Of a stretch of 64,000 bases of DNA, positions 20,131 to 28,496 are shown in pieces. This DNA comes from Halomonas ramblicola. Lineage in GTDB: Bacteria > Pseudomonadota > Gammaproteobacteria > Pseudomonadales > Halomonadaceae. Position numbers and translations under genes: made by a program. Within the stretch, counting starts at the first letter, position 1; each line of letters starts with the position of its first letter. The stretch is taken from NCBI RefSeq assembly GCF_030409215.1, contig NZ_JAUFPL010000018.1:86554-150553 (forward strand), in the 5' to 3' direction. Below the pieces are notes generated by a model, which was not told where the DNA came from, did no database searches, and worked only from the letters and a program-made list of their open reading frames with translations.

Positions 20131-21162
20131 TCAGGGCGCCGGGTTGGGGTGGCGCCGATGCACCTCCTCGATGGCCTCGAGCAGGTCCCGGTCGAGCTTC
20201 AGGGACTCGCTGGCCAGGTCGCTCTCCAGCTGCTCCATGGTGGTAGCGCCGATGATGTTGCTGGTCAGGAAACTGCGCGAGTTGACGAAGGCCAGCGCCA
20301 TCTGGGCGGGGTCCAGGCCGGCGTCGTGGGCCAGCGCGACGTACTCCCGGGTGGCCGCCTCGGCCTGGGGGTTGGTGTAGCGCTTGAAGCGCTCGAACAG
20401 CGTCAGGCGGGCACCCTCCGGCCAGGCGCCGTCCAGGTACTTGCCGGAGAGCACGCCGAAGGCCAGCGGCGAGTAGGCGAGCAGCCCCACGCTCTCGCGG
20501 TGGGCGATCTCGGCGAGCCCTACCTCGAAGGTACGGTTGAGCAGGTTGTAGGGGTTCTGCACCGAGGCGATCCGCGGCAGCCCGAGGCGCTCGGCCAGCT
20601 GCAGGGCCCGCATCACGCCCCAGGGGGTCTCGTTGGACAGCCCGATGGCGCGCACCTTGCCGGCATCCACCAACTCCTTGAGGGCGGCCAGGGTCTCCTC
20701 CAGGGCGGTGGCGTCCTCCTCCTCGTCGTGCTCATAGCCGAGGCGGCCGAAGAAGTTGGTCGTGCGGTCCGGCCAGTGCAGCTGGTAGAGGTCCACGTAG
20801 TCGGTCTGCAGGCGCGCGAGGCTGGCGTCGATGGCCTGGTGGAGATGTTCGCGGGTCAGGCGCGGCCCGCCACGGACGTGGTCCAGCCCCGGCCCGGCGG
20901 CCTTGGTGGCGACGATGACGTCGTCGCGGCTCCCGCGTCGCTTCAGCCAGCTGCCGAGGTAGGCCTCGGTGCGGCCCTGGGTCTCCGCCTTCGGCGGGAC
21001 CGGGTACATCTCGGCGGTGTCGATGAAGTTGATGCCGAAGGCCACGGCGCGGTCGAGTTGTTCGTGGGCCTCGGCCTCGCTGTTCTGCTCGCCGAAGGTC
21101 ATGGTGCCCAGGCAGAGTCGGCTGACCTCGATGCCGGTGGTGCCCAGCGGTCGCGTCTGCAT
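20131..21162 (-). CDS. tas: NADP(H)-dependent aldo/keto reductase, Tas family
   Basis: A 343-residue aldo/keto reductase close to E. coli Tas (346 aa), with shared blocks [48 protein letters not shown] and [16 protein letters not shown]. The catalytic Tyr is in AEMYPVP, with Asp in INFIDTAE, Lys in VATKAAG and His in LYQLHWP. It reduces carbonyls with NADPH; the substrate is unknown. GGGGAGACAGG precedes the ATG at 21162, and the extension to 21231 is unsupported. Confidence 0.92.
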   Translation of the reverse strand: MQTRPLGTTGIEVSRLCLGTMTFGEQNSEAEAHEQLDRAVAFGINFIDTAEMYPVPPKAETQGRTEAYLGSWLKRRGSRDDVIVATKAAGPGLDHVRGGPRLTREHLHQAIDASLARLQTDYVDLYQLHWPDRTTNFFGRLGYEHDEEEDATALEETLAALKELVDAGKVRAIGLSNETPWGVMRALQLAERLGLPRIASVQNPYNLLNRTFEVGLAEIAHRESVGLLAYSPLAFGVLSGKYLDGAWPEGARLTLFERFKRYTNPQAEAATREYVALAHDAGLDPAQMALAFVNSRSFLTSNIIGATTMEQLESDLASESLKLDRDLLEAIEEVHRRHPNPAP

Positions 21163-21239
21163 CCTGTCTCCCCTTGCCGGAATCCGCGGATATGGAAACG
21201 GCATGGTAGCCAGACGTCGGCGGGGCGGCAAATGCGGGG

Positions 21240-21268
21240 TTGAGTCGCCGCCGGGGCGGGCGTATGCT
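21240..21268 (+). promoter_or_regulatory. Candidate sigma70 promoter upstream of the Sel1 gene
   Basis: TTGAGT and TATGCT are separated by 17 bases (21240-21245 and 21263-21268). It would give a leader of about 115 bases before the Sel1-repeat ATG. This is a sequence match only. Confidence 0.4.
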
Positions 21269-21388
21269 GGCCGCCCGTTGTGCCCCGCAGCAAGGATGGG
21301 GCCCCTGGTTCAAGCAGATCGCAGACGCCGCGCACAGGGTGGTGCTGGCGTGTCTCGTCCATTGCGTTACAGGATCCGGTAGTAGGCC

Positions 21389-21907
21389 ATGTCACAGGCA
21401 TCCTCTCTGTTCACCCGGCTCGAGTACCGCCTGGCAGAGCAGCTGTTCCATACCCGCTGGCTTCCCCGTTCGCCGCGCACTCAGCGCCTGACCATGCATC
21501 TCTTCCAGCGCTGCGCCGATGCCGGCCACCCGGCGGCACTGTCGCTCTACGGCCATATGCTCTTCCACCGCGGCATGAGTCCCCAGGACAAGGCGCGCGG
21601 CGCGCGCTACGTGCTGGAGGCGGCTCACGCCGGCAATGCCCGTGCCCAGTACCAGGCCGGGCAGATCCACGAGCACGGCTGCGCCCTCTACCCGCGTCGC
21701 GATGACCATGCCGTCACCTGGTATGCCCGTGCCGGCGAGGCCGGCCACCCCCTGGCCGCCGCCCGCCTGGCCCGCGCCTACCGCGAGGGGCAACTGGGCC
21801 TGCCGGTGGACGCCGAGCGCGCCCACCACTGGCAGTGGCTGGCCGACCGCGCCTCGGGCCTGGCCGGCCAGGCGCTGGACAGCGGCGAAGCCGAGACGCG
21901 ACACTAG
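21389..21907 (+). CDS. Sel1-repeat protein
   Basis: A 172-residue protein with tandem Sel1-like (TPR-type) helical repeats: HPAALSLYGHMLFHRGMSP, NARAQYQAGQIHEHGC and HPLAAARLARAYREGQ, each with the A-x-x-x-L-G/A-x-x-Y/H pattern. No signal peptide is visible, so it is probably cytoplasmic and mediates protein contacts. The next gene starts 60 bases later on the same strand, so a shared transcript is possible. Confidence 0.83.
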   Translation: MSQASSLFTRLEYRLAEQLFHTRWLPRSPRTQRLTMHLFQRCADAGHPAALSLYGHMLFHRGMSPQDKARGARYVLEAAHAGNARAQYQAGQIHEHGCALYPRRDDHAVTWYARAGEAGHPLAAARLARAYREGQLGLPVDAERAHHWQWLADRASGLAGQALDSGEAETRH

Positions 21908-21967
21908 GTCGAGTGAGGTCGGCCCGGCCGACCGTTTCCGTTCATTCGCCCGAGGACACTCCCGCCC

Positions 21968-22468
21968 GTGACGCTACCGACACTGCTCGATATCGAGGCG
22001 TCCGGGTTCGGGCGCGGCAGCTACCCCATCGAGGTGGGCCTGGCCCGCCCGGATGGCAGCAGCTGTGCCTTCCTGATCCAGCCGTTGGCCGAGTGGACCC
22101 ACTGGGATCCCAAGGCGGAACTGCTCCACGGCATTAGCCGAGCGCGCCTCGAGCGCGAGGGCTACCCGGTCCGCCAGGTGGCGCGCTGGCTCAACGACGA
22201 ACTCGGCGAAATCGGCGTCTGCTACAGCGACAGCTGGGGCTACGACAACACCTGGCTGTCGCTGCTCTTCCATCACGCCGGCATGCTGCCGGCCTTCCGC
22301 CTCGAGGCGCTGCGCATGCTGCTCAGCGAGTGCCAGCTGGCGCTGTGGAAGCGCGCCAAGGAGAAGCTGGTGGTGGAGTTGGGCATCCATCGCCATCGCG
22401 CCGGGGAGGATGCCCGCCTGCTGCAGCTGACCTATCAGCGCACCCGCGAGCTGGCCGGCGACGCCTGA
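21968..22468 (+). CDS. DEDDh 3'-5' exonuclease-like protein
   Basis: A 166-residue protein of the RNase T/DnaQ superfamily. DIEASG near the N-terminus supplies the first Asp-Glu pair. GISRARL, SDSWGYDNTWL (Asp) and HRHRAGEDARLL (His and Asp) supply the remaining metal and general-base residues, a DEDDh arrangement. It is shorter than most stand-alone exonucleases and may act on a specific RNA or DNA end. GTG start; the ribosome site is poor. Confidence 0.78.
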   Translation: MTLPTLLDIEASGFGRGSYPIEVGLARPDGSSCAFLIQPLAEWTHWDPKAELLHGISRARLEREGYPVRQVARWLNDELGEIGVCYSDSWGYDNTWLSLLFHHAGMLPAFRLEALRMLLSECQLALWKRAKEKLVVELGIHRHRAGEDARLLQLTYQRTRELAGDA

Positions 22469-22483
22469 GGCGCCCGCCTCGCC

Positions 22484-23452
22484 TCATCCCTCGCCGCTCA
22501 CCTCGAGCAGCACCTTGCCGATATTGGCGTCCGCCTGCACATGGGCGTGGGCCGCCTCGGCCTCGGCGATGGGCCAGGTGCGATCCACCAGCGGGCGCAG
22601 CTCGCCGCTGGTCAGCCGCGGCCAGACGTGTGCGTGGAGGGCGGCGAGGATCTCGCCCTTGGCCTCGGGCGGTCGGGCGCGGAGGGTCGAGCCGAGCAGC
22701 CGCTGGCGCTTCATCAGCAGGCGGCCCAGGTCGAGCTCCGCCCGGCGGCCGCCCATCAGGCCGATCAGCACCAGTCGGCCGTCGGCGTTGAGCACTCGCT
22801 GGTTGTCGGCCAGGTAGCGCCCGCCCACCGGGTCGAGGATCAGGTCGGCGCCGCCCCAGGCCTTCACCGCGTTCACGAAGCTGCCGTCGTGGCGGTTCCA
22901 GCCGGCGTCGGCGCCCAGCTCGCGGCAGGCGGCGAGCTTGGCCGCGCTGCCGGCGGTGGCGAAGCAGGGCTGGCCGAAGGCGCGGCACAGCTGGATGGCG
23001 GCGGTGCCCACCCCACTGGCGGCGGCGTGCAGCAGCACCCGCTCGCCCGGGCGCAGCTGACCCTCCATGAACAGGTTGAGCCAGGCGGTGGCGAACACCT
23101 CGGGCAGGGCCGCGGCCTCGCGCAGGGCGATGCCCTCGGGCAGCGGCAGCACCTGGCGTTCGTCCACCACCACCTGCTCGGCGTAGCCGCCGCCCGCCAG
23201 CAGGGCGCAGACCCGCTCGCCGGGGCGCAGCCGCGCCTCGGGGCCGGCCTCGAGGACCCGGCCACTCACCTCCAGGCCGAGGAGTTCGCTGGCCCCCGGG
23301 GGCGGTGGGTAGTGGCCGGCGCGCTGCATGAGGTCGGCACGGTTGACGCCGGCCCAGGCGACGCCCAGGCGAACTTCCCGGCCCTGCGGTGCCGGCGGCG
23401 TCGGTGTCTCCTGCCAGGTCAGTCGGTCGCCGTCGACGATGATGGCGTGCAT
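22484..23452 (-). CDS. NADPH:quinone oxidoreductase, zinc-free MDR family (PIG3-like)
   Basis: A 322-residue medium-chain reductase. An N-terminal GroES-like fold has AGVNRADLMQRAGHYPPPPGAS and LGLEVSG, followed by a Rossmann domain with AAASGVGTAAIQLC. No structural or catalytic zinc cysteine set is present, as in QOR/TP53I3-type quinone reductases. It probably reduces quinones using NADPH. It is followed on the minus strand, after its stop, by a 3'-5' exonuclease gene on the opposite strand. Confidence 0.88.
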   Translation of the reverse strand: MHAIIVDGDRLTWQETPTPPAPQGREVRLGVAWAGVNRADLMQRAGHYPPPPGASELLGLEVSGRVLEAGPEARLRPGERVCALLAGGGYAEQVVVDERQVLPLPEGIALREAAALPEVFATAWLNLFMEGQLRPGERVLLHAAASGVGTAAIQLCRAFGQPCFATAGSAAKLAACRELGADAGWNRHDGSFVNAVKAWGGADLILDPVGGRYLADNQRVLNADGRLVLIGLMGGRRAELDLGRLLMKRQRLLGSTLRARPPEAKGEILAALHAHVWPRLTSGELRPLVDRTWPIAEAEAAHAHVQADANIGKVLLEVSGEG

Positions 23453-23478
23453 GGCGGGCTCCTCCCCCTCGTTGGTGG

Positions 23479-24033
23479 TCAGTGGCGCTCGGCTAGCCGC
23501 GCCTCGAGGATATCCAGCAACGCCTCGGGCTCGGCGGCGTCGAGCAGCTCCGCGCGGGTGCGAGCGTTGAGGAAGCCGTGCTCCACGGTGGTGTCGAGGA
23601 AGGCCAGCAGTGGGGCGTAGAAGCCGCCGGTGTCGAGCACGCCGATCGGCTTGTCGTGCAGCCCCAGATAGTGCCAGGTCCAGGCCTCGAAGAACTCTTC
23701 CAGGGTGCCGATGCCCCCGGGCAGCACGATGAAGGCGTCGGCATGGGCGGCCATGCCGGCCTTGCGCTCGTGCATGTTGCGCACCCGAAGCAGTTCGCTG
23801 AGGCCCCGGTGGGCCTGCTCGCGCTCCACCAGGTGGTCGGGCATCACGCCGATCACCTCGCCGCCGGCGGCCATGGCGGCGTCGGCCAGGGCGCCCATCA
23901 GGCCGATGCGCGCCCCGCCGTAGACCAGGGTGTGGCCGCGCCGGGCCAGTTGGGTGCCGAGCCGGCGGGCGGCCTCCAGGAATTGCGGGTCACGGCCGTC
24001 CCGTGAGCCCAGGTAGACGCAGAATCTGGACAT
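23479..24033 (-). CDS. LOG-family protein (TIGR00730, nucleoside 5'-monophosphate phosphoribohydrolase)
   Basis: A 184-residue Rossmann-fold protein with the LOG signature PGGIGTLEEFFEAWTW and a preceding RNMHERKAGM. LOG enzymes cleave the N-glycosidic bond of cytokinin or purine/pyrimidine nucleoside monophosphates; in bacteria the role is often nucleotide salvage. AAGGAGGAG lies immediately before the ATG. It is 26 bases upstream of the quinone oxidoreductase and likely co-transcribed with it. Confidence 0.9.
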   Translation of the reverse strand: MSRFCVYLGSRDGRDPQFLEAARRLGTQLARRGHTLVYGGARIGLMGALADAAMAAGGEVIGVMPDHLVEREQAHRGLSELLRVRNMHERKAGMAAHADAFIVLPGGIGTLEEFFEAWTWHYLGLHDKPIGVLDTGGFYAPLLAFLDTTVEHGFLNARTRAELLDAAEPEALLDILEARLAERH

Positions 24034-24093
24034 CTTCTCCTCCTTGGGTGATGGCCCATCCTAGCGTCGGTGTCGCGTGGTCGGAAGCCTGGG

Positions 24094-24615
24094 TCAGGGC
24101 AGGCAGTCGGCGACAGCGAATTCGGCGTCCAGCCACTGGCCGATGACGTTGTCGCCACACAGGTGATGGGCGTACTGGGTGTGCAGGCAGCGCACCTGGT
24201 CCCAGTTGGCGATGCCGCCGATGCCACGCTCGCGGAGCACCGCCTCGTAGCCCAGGCGCCTTACCTCGGCGGCCTGGTCCGCGCTCATGCGGCGCCAGCG
24301 CGTGGCGACATAGTCGCGGTGGCTGGCGTGGTAGGCGGCGAGGAAGTCGGGGGCCGCCTGCAGGCGGCTCTCCAGCGCCTTGATCACCCCGTCGGCCTCG
24401 AGGCGCGAGAGCGCCACCTTGAGCTGTTCGGAGCTCAGCCAGTAGAGGGTGGGGAAGGGCTTGCCGTCGACGATGGGCGCCATGCGCAGCACCAGGGGCG
24501 TGCCCTCGCCGTCGGTGGCCGCCACGGCCTCGATGCCCCGCGGGGCGCGGCCGAGCTGCTCGGCGATGATCGCCAGCTGGCAGGCGTCAGGAGTCTGATC
24601 GGTGCGGATCACCAT
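24094..24615 (-). CDS. DUF501 protein
   Basis: A 173-residue DUF501 protein, recognised from QLGRAPRGI, PFPTLYWLSSE and GIGGIANWDQVRCLHTQYAHHLCG. The conserved CLHxxYAHHL Cys-His cluster could bind metal. No function is established for the family. The start overlaps the end of the upstream hypothetical gene by 29 bases, so the two are co-translated. Confidence 0.82.
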   Translation of the reverse strand: MVIRTDQTPDACQLAIIAEQLGRAPRGIEAVAATDGEGTPLVLRMAPIVDGKPFPTLYWLSSEQLKVALSRLEADGVIKALESRLQAAPDFLAAYHASHRDYVATRWRRMSADQAAEVRRLGYEAVLRERGIGGIANWDQVRCLHTQYAHHLCGDNVIGQWLDAEFAVADCLP

Positions 24616-24913
24616 CGTCGGGGCCCCGTACGAACTTGTTGGATCGCCCGACGGCCAGGAAGAAGGCGCGATTGAGCTGATCGGGGGTGGGCACGTAGCA
24701 CCACTCCCGCTCGCAGTACTCGGCGGCCCGGGCCATCAGGACGTCATGGAGTCGATTGAACGGGGCATCATAATCGTAGGGATCGGCGCCGAACAAGCGG
24801 ATATGCGGGTAGTCGGCGAAGCGCTCGACGAAGTAGCGGATCAGGTCCGCCTCCACCGCCCGGTGGCGGGTGACATCGTCGGGATCCAGCCAGAGGGTGT
24901 AGCGGATGGCCAT
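24587..24913 (-). CDS. Hypothetical protein coupled to the DUF501 gene
   Basis: A 108-residue soluble protein, not recognised. It is rich in Asp, Tyr and Arg (GADPYDYDAPFNRLHD), with predicted helices at both ends. It overlaps the downstream DUF501 start by 29 bases, which supports a shared role. Coding is supported by the long open frame and the GAGCC-type site ten bases upstream. The 75 bases before it hold no clear promoter. Confidence 0.6.
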   Translation of the reverse strand: MAIRYTLWLDPDDVTRHRAVEADLIRYFVERFADYPHIRLFGADPYDYDAPFNRLHDVLMARAAEYCEREWCYVPTPDQLNRAFFLAVGRSNKFVRGPDDGDPHRSDS

Positions 24914-24988
24914 GCCTGGCTCCTGTGGGTGGATGGGATGCCGGGTCGCTACCTTATCCCCTTGAGACCCCGGGGCGCGAGTTTCGGC

Positions 24989-25459
24989 TCACCACCGCGC
25001 CAGGGGCGCCAGGCGGCCGGCGGTGAGCGCGAGCAGTTCGGCCGGCGCCAGGCGGATCTCCAGTCCGCGGCGCCCACCGCTGACGTGGATCGCCGCCTGG
25101 GACTCGGCGCTGGCGTCGAGGAAGGTGGGCAGACGGCGCTTCTGGCCCAGGGGGCTGATGCCGCCGACCACATAGCCGGTGGCGCGCTGGGCCTCGGCGG
25201 CGTCGGCCATGGTGGCCCGGCGGGCGCCGGCGGCCCGGGCCAGGGCCTTGAGGTCCAGCTGGCCCGACACCGGGACGATGGCCACCGCCAGGCGGCCGTC
25301 GTCGAGTCGCGCCAGCAGGGTCTTGAAGACCTCGTCGGGCGACAGGCCCAGGGCCTGGGCCGCCTCCTCGCCGAAGGCCGGGGTGCGCGGATCGTGGTGG
25401 TACTCGGCCAGGGCGAAGTCGACGCCGGCCTCCTCGAGCAGCTTGACGGCGGGGGTCAT
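24989..25459 (-). CDS. ybaK: YbaK/EbsC-type Cys-tRNA(Pro) deacylase
   Basis: A 156-residue aminoacyl-tRNA trans-editing enzyme. YbaK hydrolyses Cys-tRNA(Pro) made in error by prolyl-tRNA synthetase. Family blocks are FKTLLARLDDGRLAVAIVPVSGQLDLKALA (the conserved catalytic Lys is in this FKTL region) and GYVVGGISPLGQKRRLPTFLD. It overlaps the end of the upstream thioesterase by four bases (ATGA), so the two are translationally coupled. Confidence 0.92.
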   Translation of the reverse strand: MTPAVKLLEEAGVDFALAEYHHDPRTPAFGEEAAQALGLSPDEVFKTLLARLDDGRLAVAIVPVSGQLDLKALARAAGARRATMADAAEAQRATGYVVGGISPLGQKRRLPTFLDASAESQAAIHVSGGRRGLEIRLAPAELLALTAGRLAPLARW

Positions 25460-25863
25460 GCCTCGGCCGGCTCCTCCTGGAGGTGGGCCTCCAGCGCCTC
25501 GCGAAGCTCGCCCTCGATGGGCACGGCGCGCTTCGCCTGGTGGTCGAAGTGGACCAGCACCGTATGGCCCAGGTTGGTCAGCCGGCCGTTCTGGCGGGCC
25601 TCCTGGCTCACCGTGAAGGAGCTGTTGCCGAGTCGCGAGAGGTAGGTGCGGATCTCGATCTCGCTGCCGTAGTGCAACTCGGCGCGGTAGTCGATCTCCA
25701 TGCGGGCCATGATCAGCCGCCACTTGGCCGGGTCCAGGTCCGGGGTGAAGAGCCGGAAGAGATCGTTGCGGGACAGCTCGAACCAGGCCGGCAGCCGGGT
25801 GTTGTTGACGTGCCCCAGGGCGTCGGTGTCGTAGAAGGCGGGCTCGATGGTGCGGATGAACAT
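25456..25863 (-). CDS. Acyl-CoA thioesterase, 4HBT/YbgC type
   Basis: A 135-residue hotdog thioesterase with the catalytic Asp in EPAFYDTDALGHVNNTRLPAW (DTDxxGHVNN). It hydrolyses short- or medium-chain acyl-CoA in the cytoplasm. The stop overlaps the ybaK start. The preference within the 4HBT family cannot be judged. It is separated from the membrane protein upstream by 68 bases. Confidence 0.87.
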   Translation of the reverse strand: MFIRTIEPAFYDTDALGHVNNTRLPAWFELSRNDLFRLFTPDLDPAKWRLIMARMEIDYRAELHYGSEIEIRTYLSRLGNSSFTVSQEARQNGRLTNLGHTVLVHFDHQAKRAVPIEGELREALEAHLQEEPAEA

Positions 25864-25931
25864 GGCAGGGTCCTGATTGTGATCGCTCTAGGGCCACAGC
25901 TTTGCCCCGAGCAAGCGCTCGGTCAATCCTT

Positions 25932-26762
25932 CTAAGGTGGGGTGGCCTGCCCTCGCCGCCCCTCGCCTCTCCGGCGTTGCCACGCCTGGAGGCGCGTCCA
26001 GGCCAGCAGCCACAGGGTGGCCACGGCGAAGCCGGCCAGGGTGCCCAGCGCCAGGCCCAGGGCGGGGTAGGCGAGCGATACGCAGAGCGCGTAGCAGAGC
26101 AGCGAGCCCAGCCCCGCCGGGTAATGCTTGATCACCGTGGCCACCGGGCCGGGGCCGTGGGTCAGGTGGAGGATCACCAGGAAGGGGTACATGGTCACCG
26201 GGAAGGCGGCCATGACCCCGGCCCAGGCGGCCGGCAGCACATGGGCCAGGCCGGTGATCACGAAGATGATGGCGGCGGCGAGCAGTGCCCGCACCCCCAG
26301 GGCGGTCCAGGAGAAGCCGCCGGACGGCCTGGCCAGGCTCTCGGGCACCCGGCGATAGAGGCGCAGGAAGAGCGCGATGGCCACCAGGGTGGTCAGGGTG
26401 CCGGTGAGCCGCGTGAACTCCACCCGGGTGAGCAGCAGGCTGACCGCCAGGAAGGCCGCCAGGCCGCCCAGGGTGCCGGCCAGTACCCCGGGCAGGCCGG
26501 GGCGGCGGCCGGCCAGCAGGTAGCCGCCGCCCAGCGCCAGGGTGGCGGTGAAGCCGGCCAGGGTGTGTACGGCGCTCTCGGCGGCGAAGGCCGGGGAGAG
26601 CTCCAGGCCGATGAAGAACAGCGCGATGGCCGTGCCCAGGGGGTAGCCGGCCAGCAGGCCGGCGACGCGCGGGCTGACGCGCACGGCGACGGCGCCCAGG
26701 CCCAGCACCATGCCGATGGACACCAGCAGCTTGGCCAGCTGCCAGGCGAGGGGAACCTCCAT
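25932..26762 (-). CDS. Polytopic membrane protein of unknown function
   Basis: A 276-residue integral membrane protein with about nine hydrophobic segments, in what may be two repeated halves (RVAGLLAGYPLGTAIALFFIG and, later, GVMAAFPVTMYPFLVIL). The recurring G-x-x-A-x-x-P/YP pattern in both halves suggests an inverted-repeat transporter, but no family is recognised. The C-terminus is basic and cytosolic (RRRGEGRRGQ). It starts 34 bases after the stop of the upstream unknown gene, so a shared transcript is likely. Confidence 0.65.
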   Translation of the reverse strand: MEVPLAWQLAKLLVSIGMVLGLGAVAVRVSPRVAGLLAGYPLGTAIALFFIGLELSPAFAAESAVHTLAGFTATLALGGGYLLAGRRPGLPGVLAGTLGGLAAFLAVSLLLTRVEFTRLTGTLTTLVAIALFLRLYRRVPESLARPSGGFSWTALGVRALLAAAIIFVITGLAHVLPAAWAGVMAAFPVTMYPFLVILHLTHGPGPVATVIKHYPAGLGSLLCYALCVSLAYPALGLALGTLAGFAVATLWLLAWTRLQAWQRRRGEGRRGQATPP

Positions 26763-26795
26763 CTCGTTTTCCTTATCCTTAGTGGGTACAGGCTC

Positions 26796-27242
26796 CTACA
26801 CCAGGCGCAGTCCCTGGCGGTCGGTCCAGGCGGCCTTGAGGGCGGCGTCCAGGGGCTCCCTGAGGTGCTCGGGCAGGGCGGCATGGGCCGCGGCGAAGTC
26901 GTCGAAGTCGCGGTTGCGCAGCCAGCAGTAGGCCCAGGCGCAGGCCTCGTCGTCGCCGTCCGGCACCGGCCGGGCCGGCATCTGCACCAGCAGGAAGGTG
27001 GCGGTACGCGCCGCCCACAGCGGGACCTCGTCACCGGCGCCGGGGGCGCTCCAGGCGGCCAGGGTGGCGCCGTCCGGGGTGGCCTCCGGTTCACCGAGCT
27101 TCGCCACCCGGGCCGTCTCGGCGAGTATCAGGGCCAGGCGGTCGGGGGCATCCTGGCCCAGTGCCAGCCACTGGCCCAGCAGCGCAGGCAGGCCGCGGCG
27201 CACCTTGGCATAGAAGTCGTCCTGGGGCATGGTCTTGGTCAT
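26796..27242 (-). CDS. Hypothetical soluble protein
   Basis: A 148-residue protein, not recognised, with no signal peptide or membrane segment. It is mostly helical and Trp-rich (GQWLALGQDAPDRL, ACAWAYCWLRNRDFDDFAAAHAALPEHL). The start at MTKTM has CAGGAAC nearby; an in-frame extension to 27338 overlaps the divergent malY gene. It lies 34 bases before the membrane-protein gene on the same strand. Confidence 0.6.
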   Translation of the reverse strand: MTKTMPQDDFYAKVRRGLPALLGQWLALGQDAPDRLALILAETARVAKLGEPEATPDGATLAAWSAPGAGDEVPLWAARTATFLLVQMPARPVPDGDDEACAWAYCWLRNRDFDDFAAAHAALPEHLREPLDAALKAAWTDRQGLRLV

Positions 27243-27275
27243 CGGCTGTTCCTGGCCATGAGAAGGAGAGTGTGG

Positions 27276-28460
27276 ATGGAGTTCGATTTTGCCACGCCCG
27301 TCGAGCGGCGGCATCCGCAGGGCGGCGATGCGTCTCACTGGCCCTCACAGAAGTGGCATCGCTACGGCGGCGAGGTGCTGCCGCTGTGGGTGGCCGACAT
27401 GGACTTCGTCTCGCCGCCGGCGGTGCTCGAGGCGCTGCGTGCCCGGGTCGACCACGGGGTGTTCGGCTACGGCCTGGTGCCCGACTCGCTGCGTGAGACG
27501 CTGTGTGCCTGGAGCGCCGAGCACTATGGCTGGGCCATCGAGCCCGACTGGCAGCTGTGGCTGCCGGGCGTGGTGCCGGCCCTGCATCTGGCCAGCCTGG
27601 CGCTGACCGAGCCGGGCGATGGCGTGCTGACGCTGACGCCGATCTATCCGCCCTTCCTGCGGGTCGCCGAACGCACCGGCCGGGAACCCCAGCAGGCGCC
27701 GATGCGGTCCCCCGCCCGCCCCGGCGAGCCGTGGCGGCTCGATCTCGAGGCCCTGGCGGCGGCGATCACCCCGCGCACCCGGCTGCTGCTGTGGTGCCAG
27801 CCGCACAATCCCACCGGCCGGGTCTGGAGCCGCGAGGAGCTGGCCGGCCTGGCCGAGCTGGTCGAGCGCCACGACCTGCTGGTGGTCTCCGACGAGCTGC
27901 ACTGCGACCTGCTGCTCGACGAGGGGGCGCGGCATCGACCGCTGGCGGCCACCTTCCCGGCACTGGCCTCGCGCATCCTGACCCTCTGGGCGCCGTCCAA
28001 GACCTTCAACCTGGCGGGGCTGACCACCGCCTGTGCGGTGATCCCCGACCCGGGGCTGCGCCGCCGCTTCGCCCGGGGCATCAAGGGGCTGACACCCGAC
28101 GGCAACGTCCTGGGGCTGGTGGCGGCAGAGGCCGCCTACGCCCAGGGTGACCCCTGGCGCCGGGCGCTGCTGGCGGTGCTGCGCGGCCATCGCCACTCCC
28201 TGACCGAGCGCGTGGCCCGCTGGCCCGGGGTGGCCATGAGCCCGCCCGAGTCCACCTACCTGGCCTGGCTCGACCTGCGCGAGGCGCCGGCCCTGCAAGG
28301 CGGGGCCTCGCCCTGCAGGGCGCTGCTCGAGCGCGCCGGGGTGGCGCTCTCCGACGGCGCCGACTTCGGCTGGCCGGGTTTCGCGCGACTCAACTTCGGC
28401 ACCACGGCGACGCAGCTGGAGGCGGCGTTGGCACGCCTCGACGGGGTGCTGGCGGCATGA
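27276..28460 (+). CDS. PLP-dependent C-S lyase, MalY/PatB family (cystathionine beta-lyase)
   Basis: A 394-residue class I/II aminotransferase-fold enzyme of the MalY/PatB type. It cleaves C-S bonds in cystathionine or cysteine conjugates to give a thiol, pyruvate and ammonia. Pyridoxal-phosphate Lys242 lies in APSKTFNLAG. LPLWVADMDF, GYG, CQPHNPTGRVWS and VVSDELHCDLL are diagnostic. An AAGGAG site is eight bases upstream of ATG 27276. It may serve methionine or sulfur metabolism; no regulatory gene is adjacent. Confidence 0.9.
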   Translation: MEFDFATPVERRHPQGGDASHWPSQKWHRYGGEVLPLWVADMDFVSPPAVLEALRARVDHGVFGYGLVPDSLRETLCAWSAEHYGWAIEPDWQLWLPGVVPALHLASLALTEPGDGVLTLTPIYPPFLRVAERTGREPQQAPMRSPARPGEPWRLDLEALAAAITPRTRLLLWCQPHNPTGRVWSREELAGLAELVERHDLLVVSDELHCDLLLDEGARHRPLAATFPALASRILTLWAPSKTFNLAGLTTACAVIPDPGLRRRFARGIKGLTPDGNVLGLVAAEAAYAQGDPWRRALLAVLRGHRHSLTERVARWPGVAMSPPESTYLAWLDLREAPALQGGASPCRALLERAGVALSDGADFGWPGFARLNFGTTATQLEAALARLDGVLAA

Positions 28461-28496
28461 CGCCGGCGGCCGCCCAAGGGCAGCCGCCGTGCGGGC

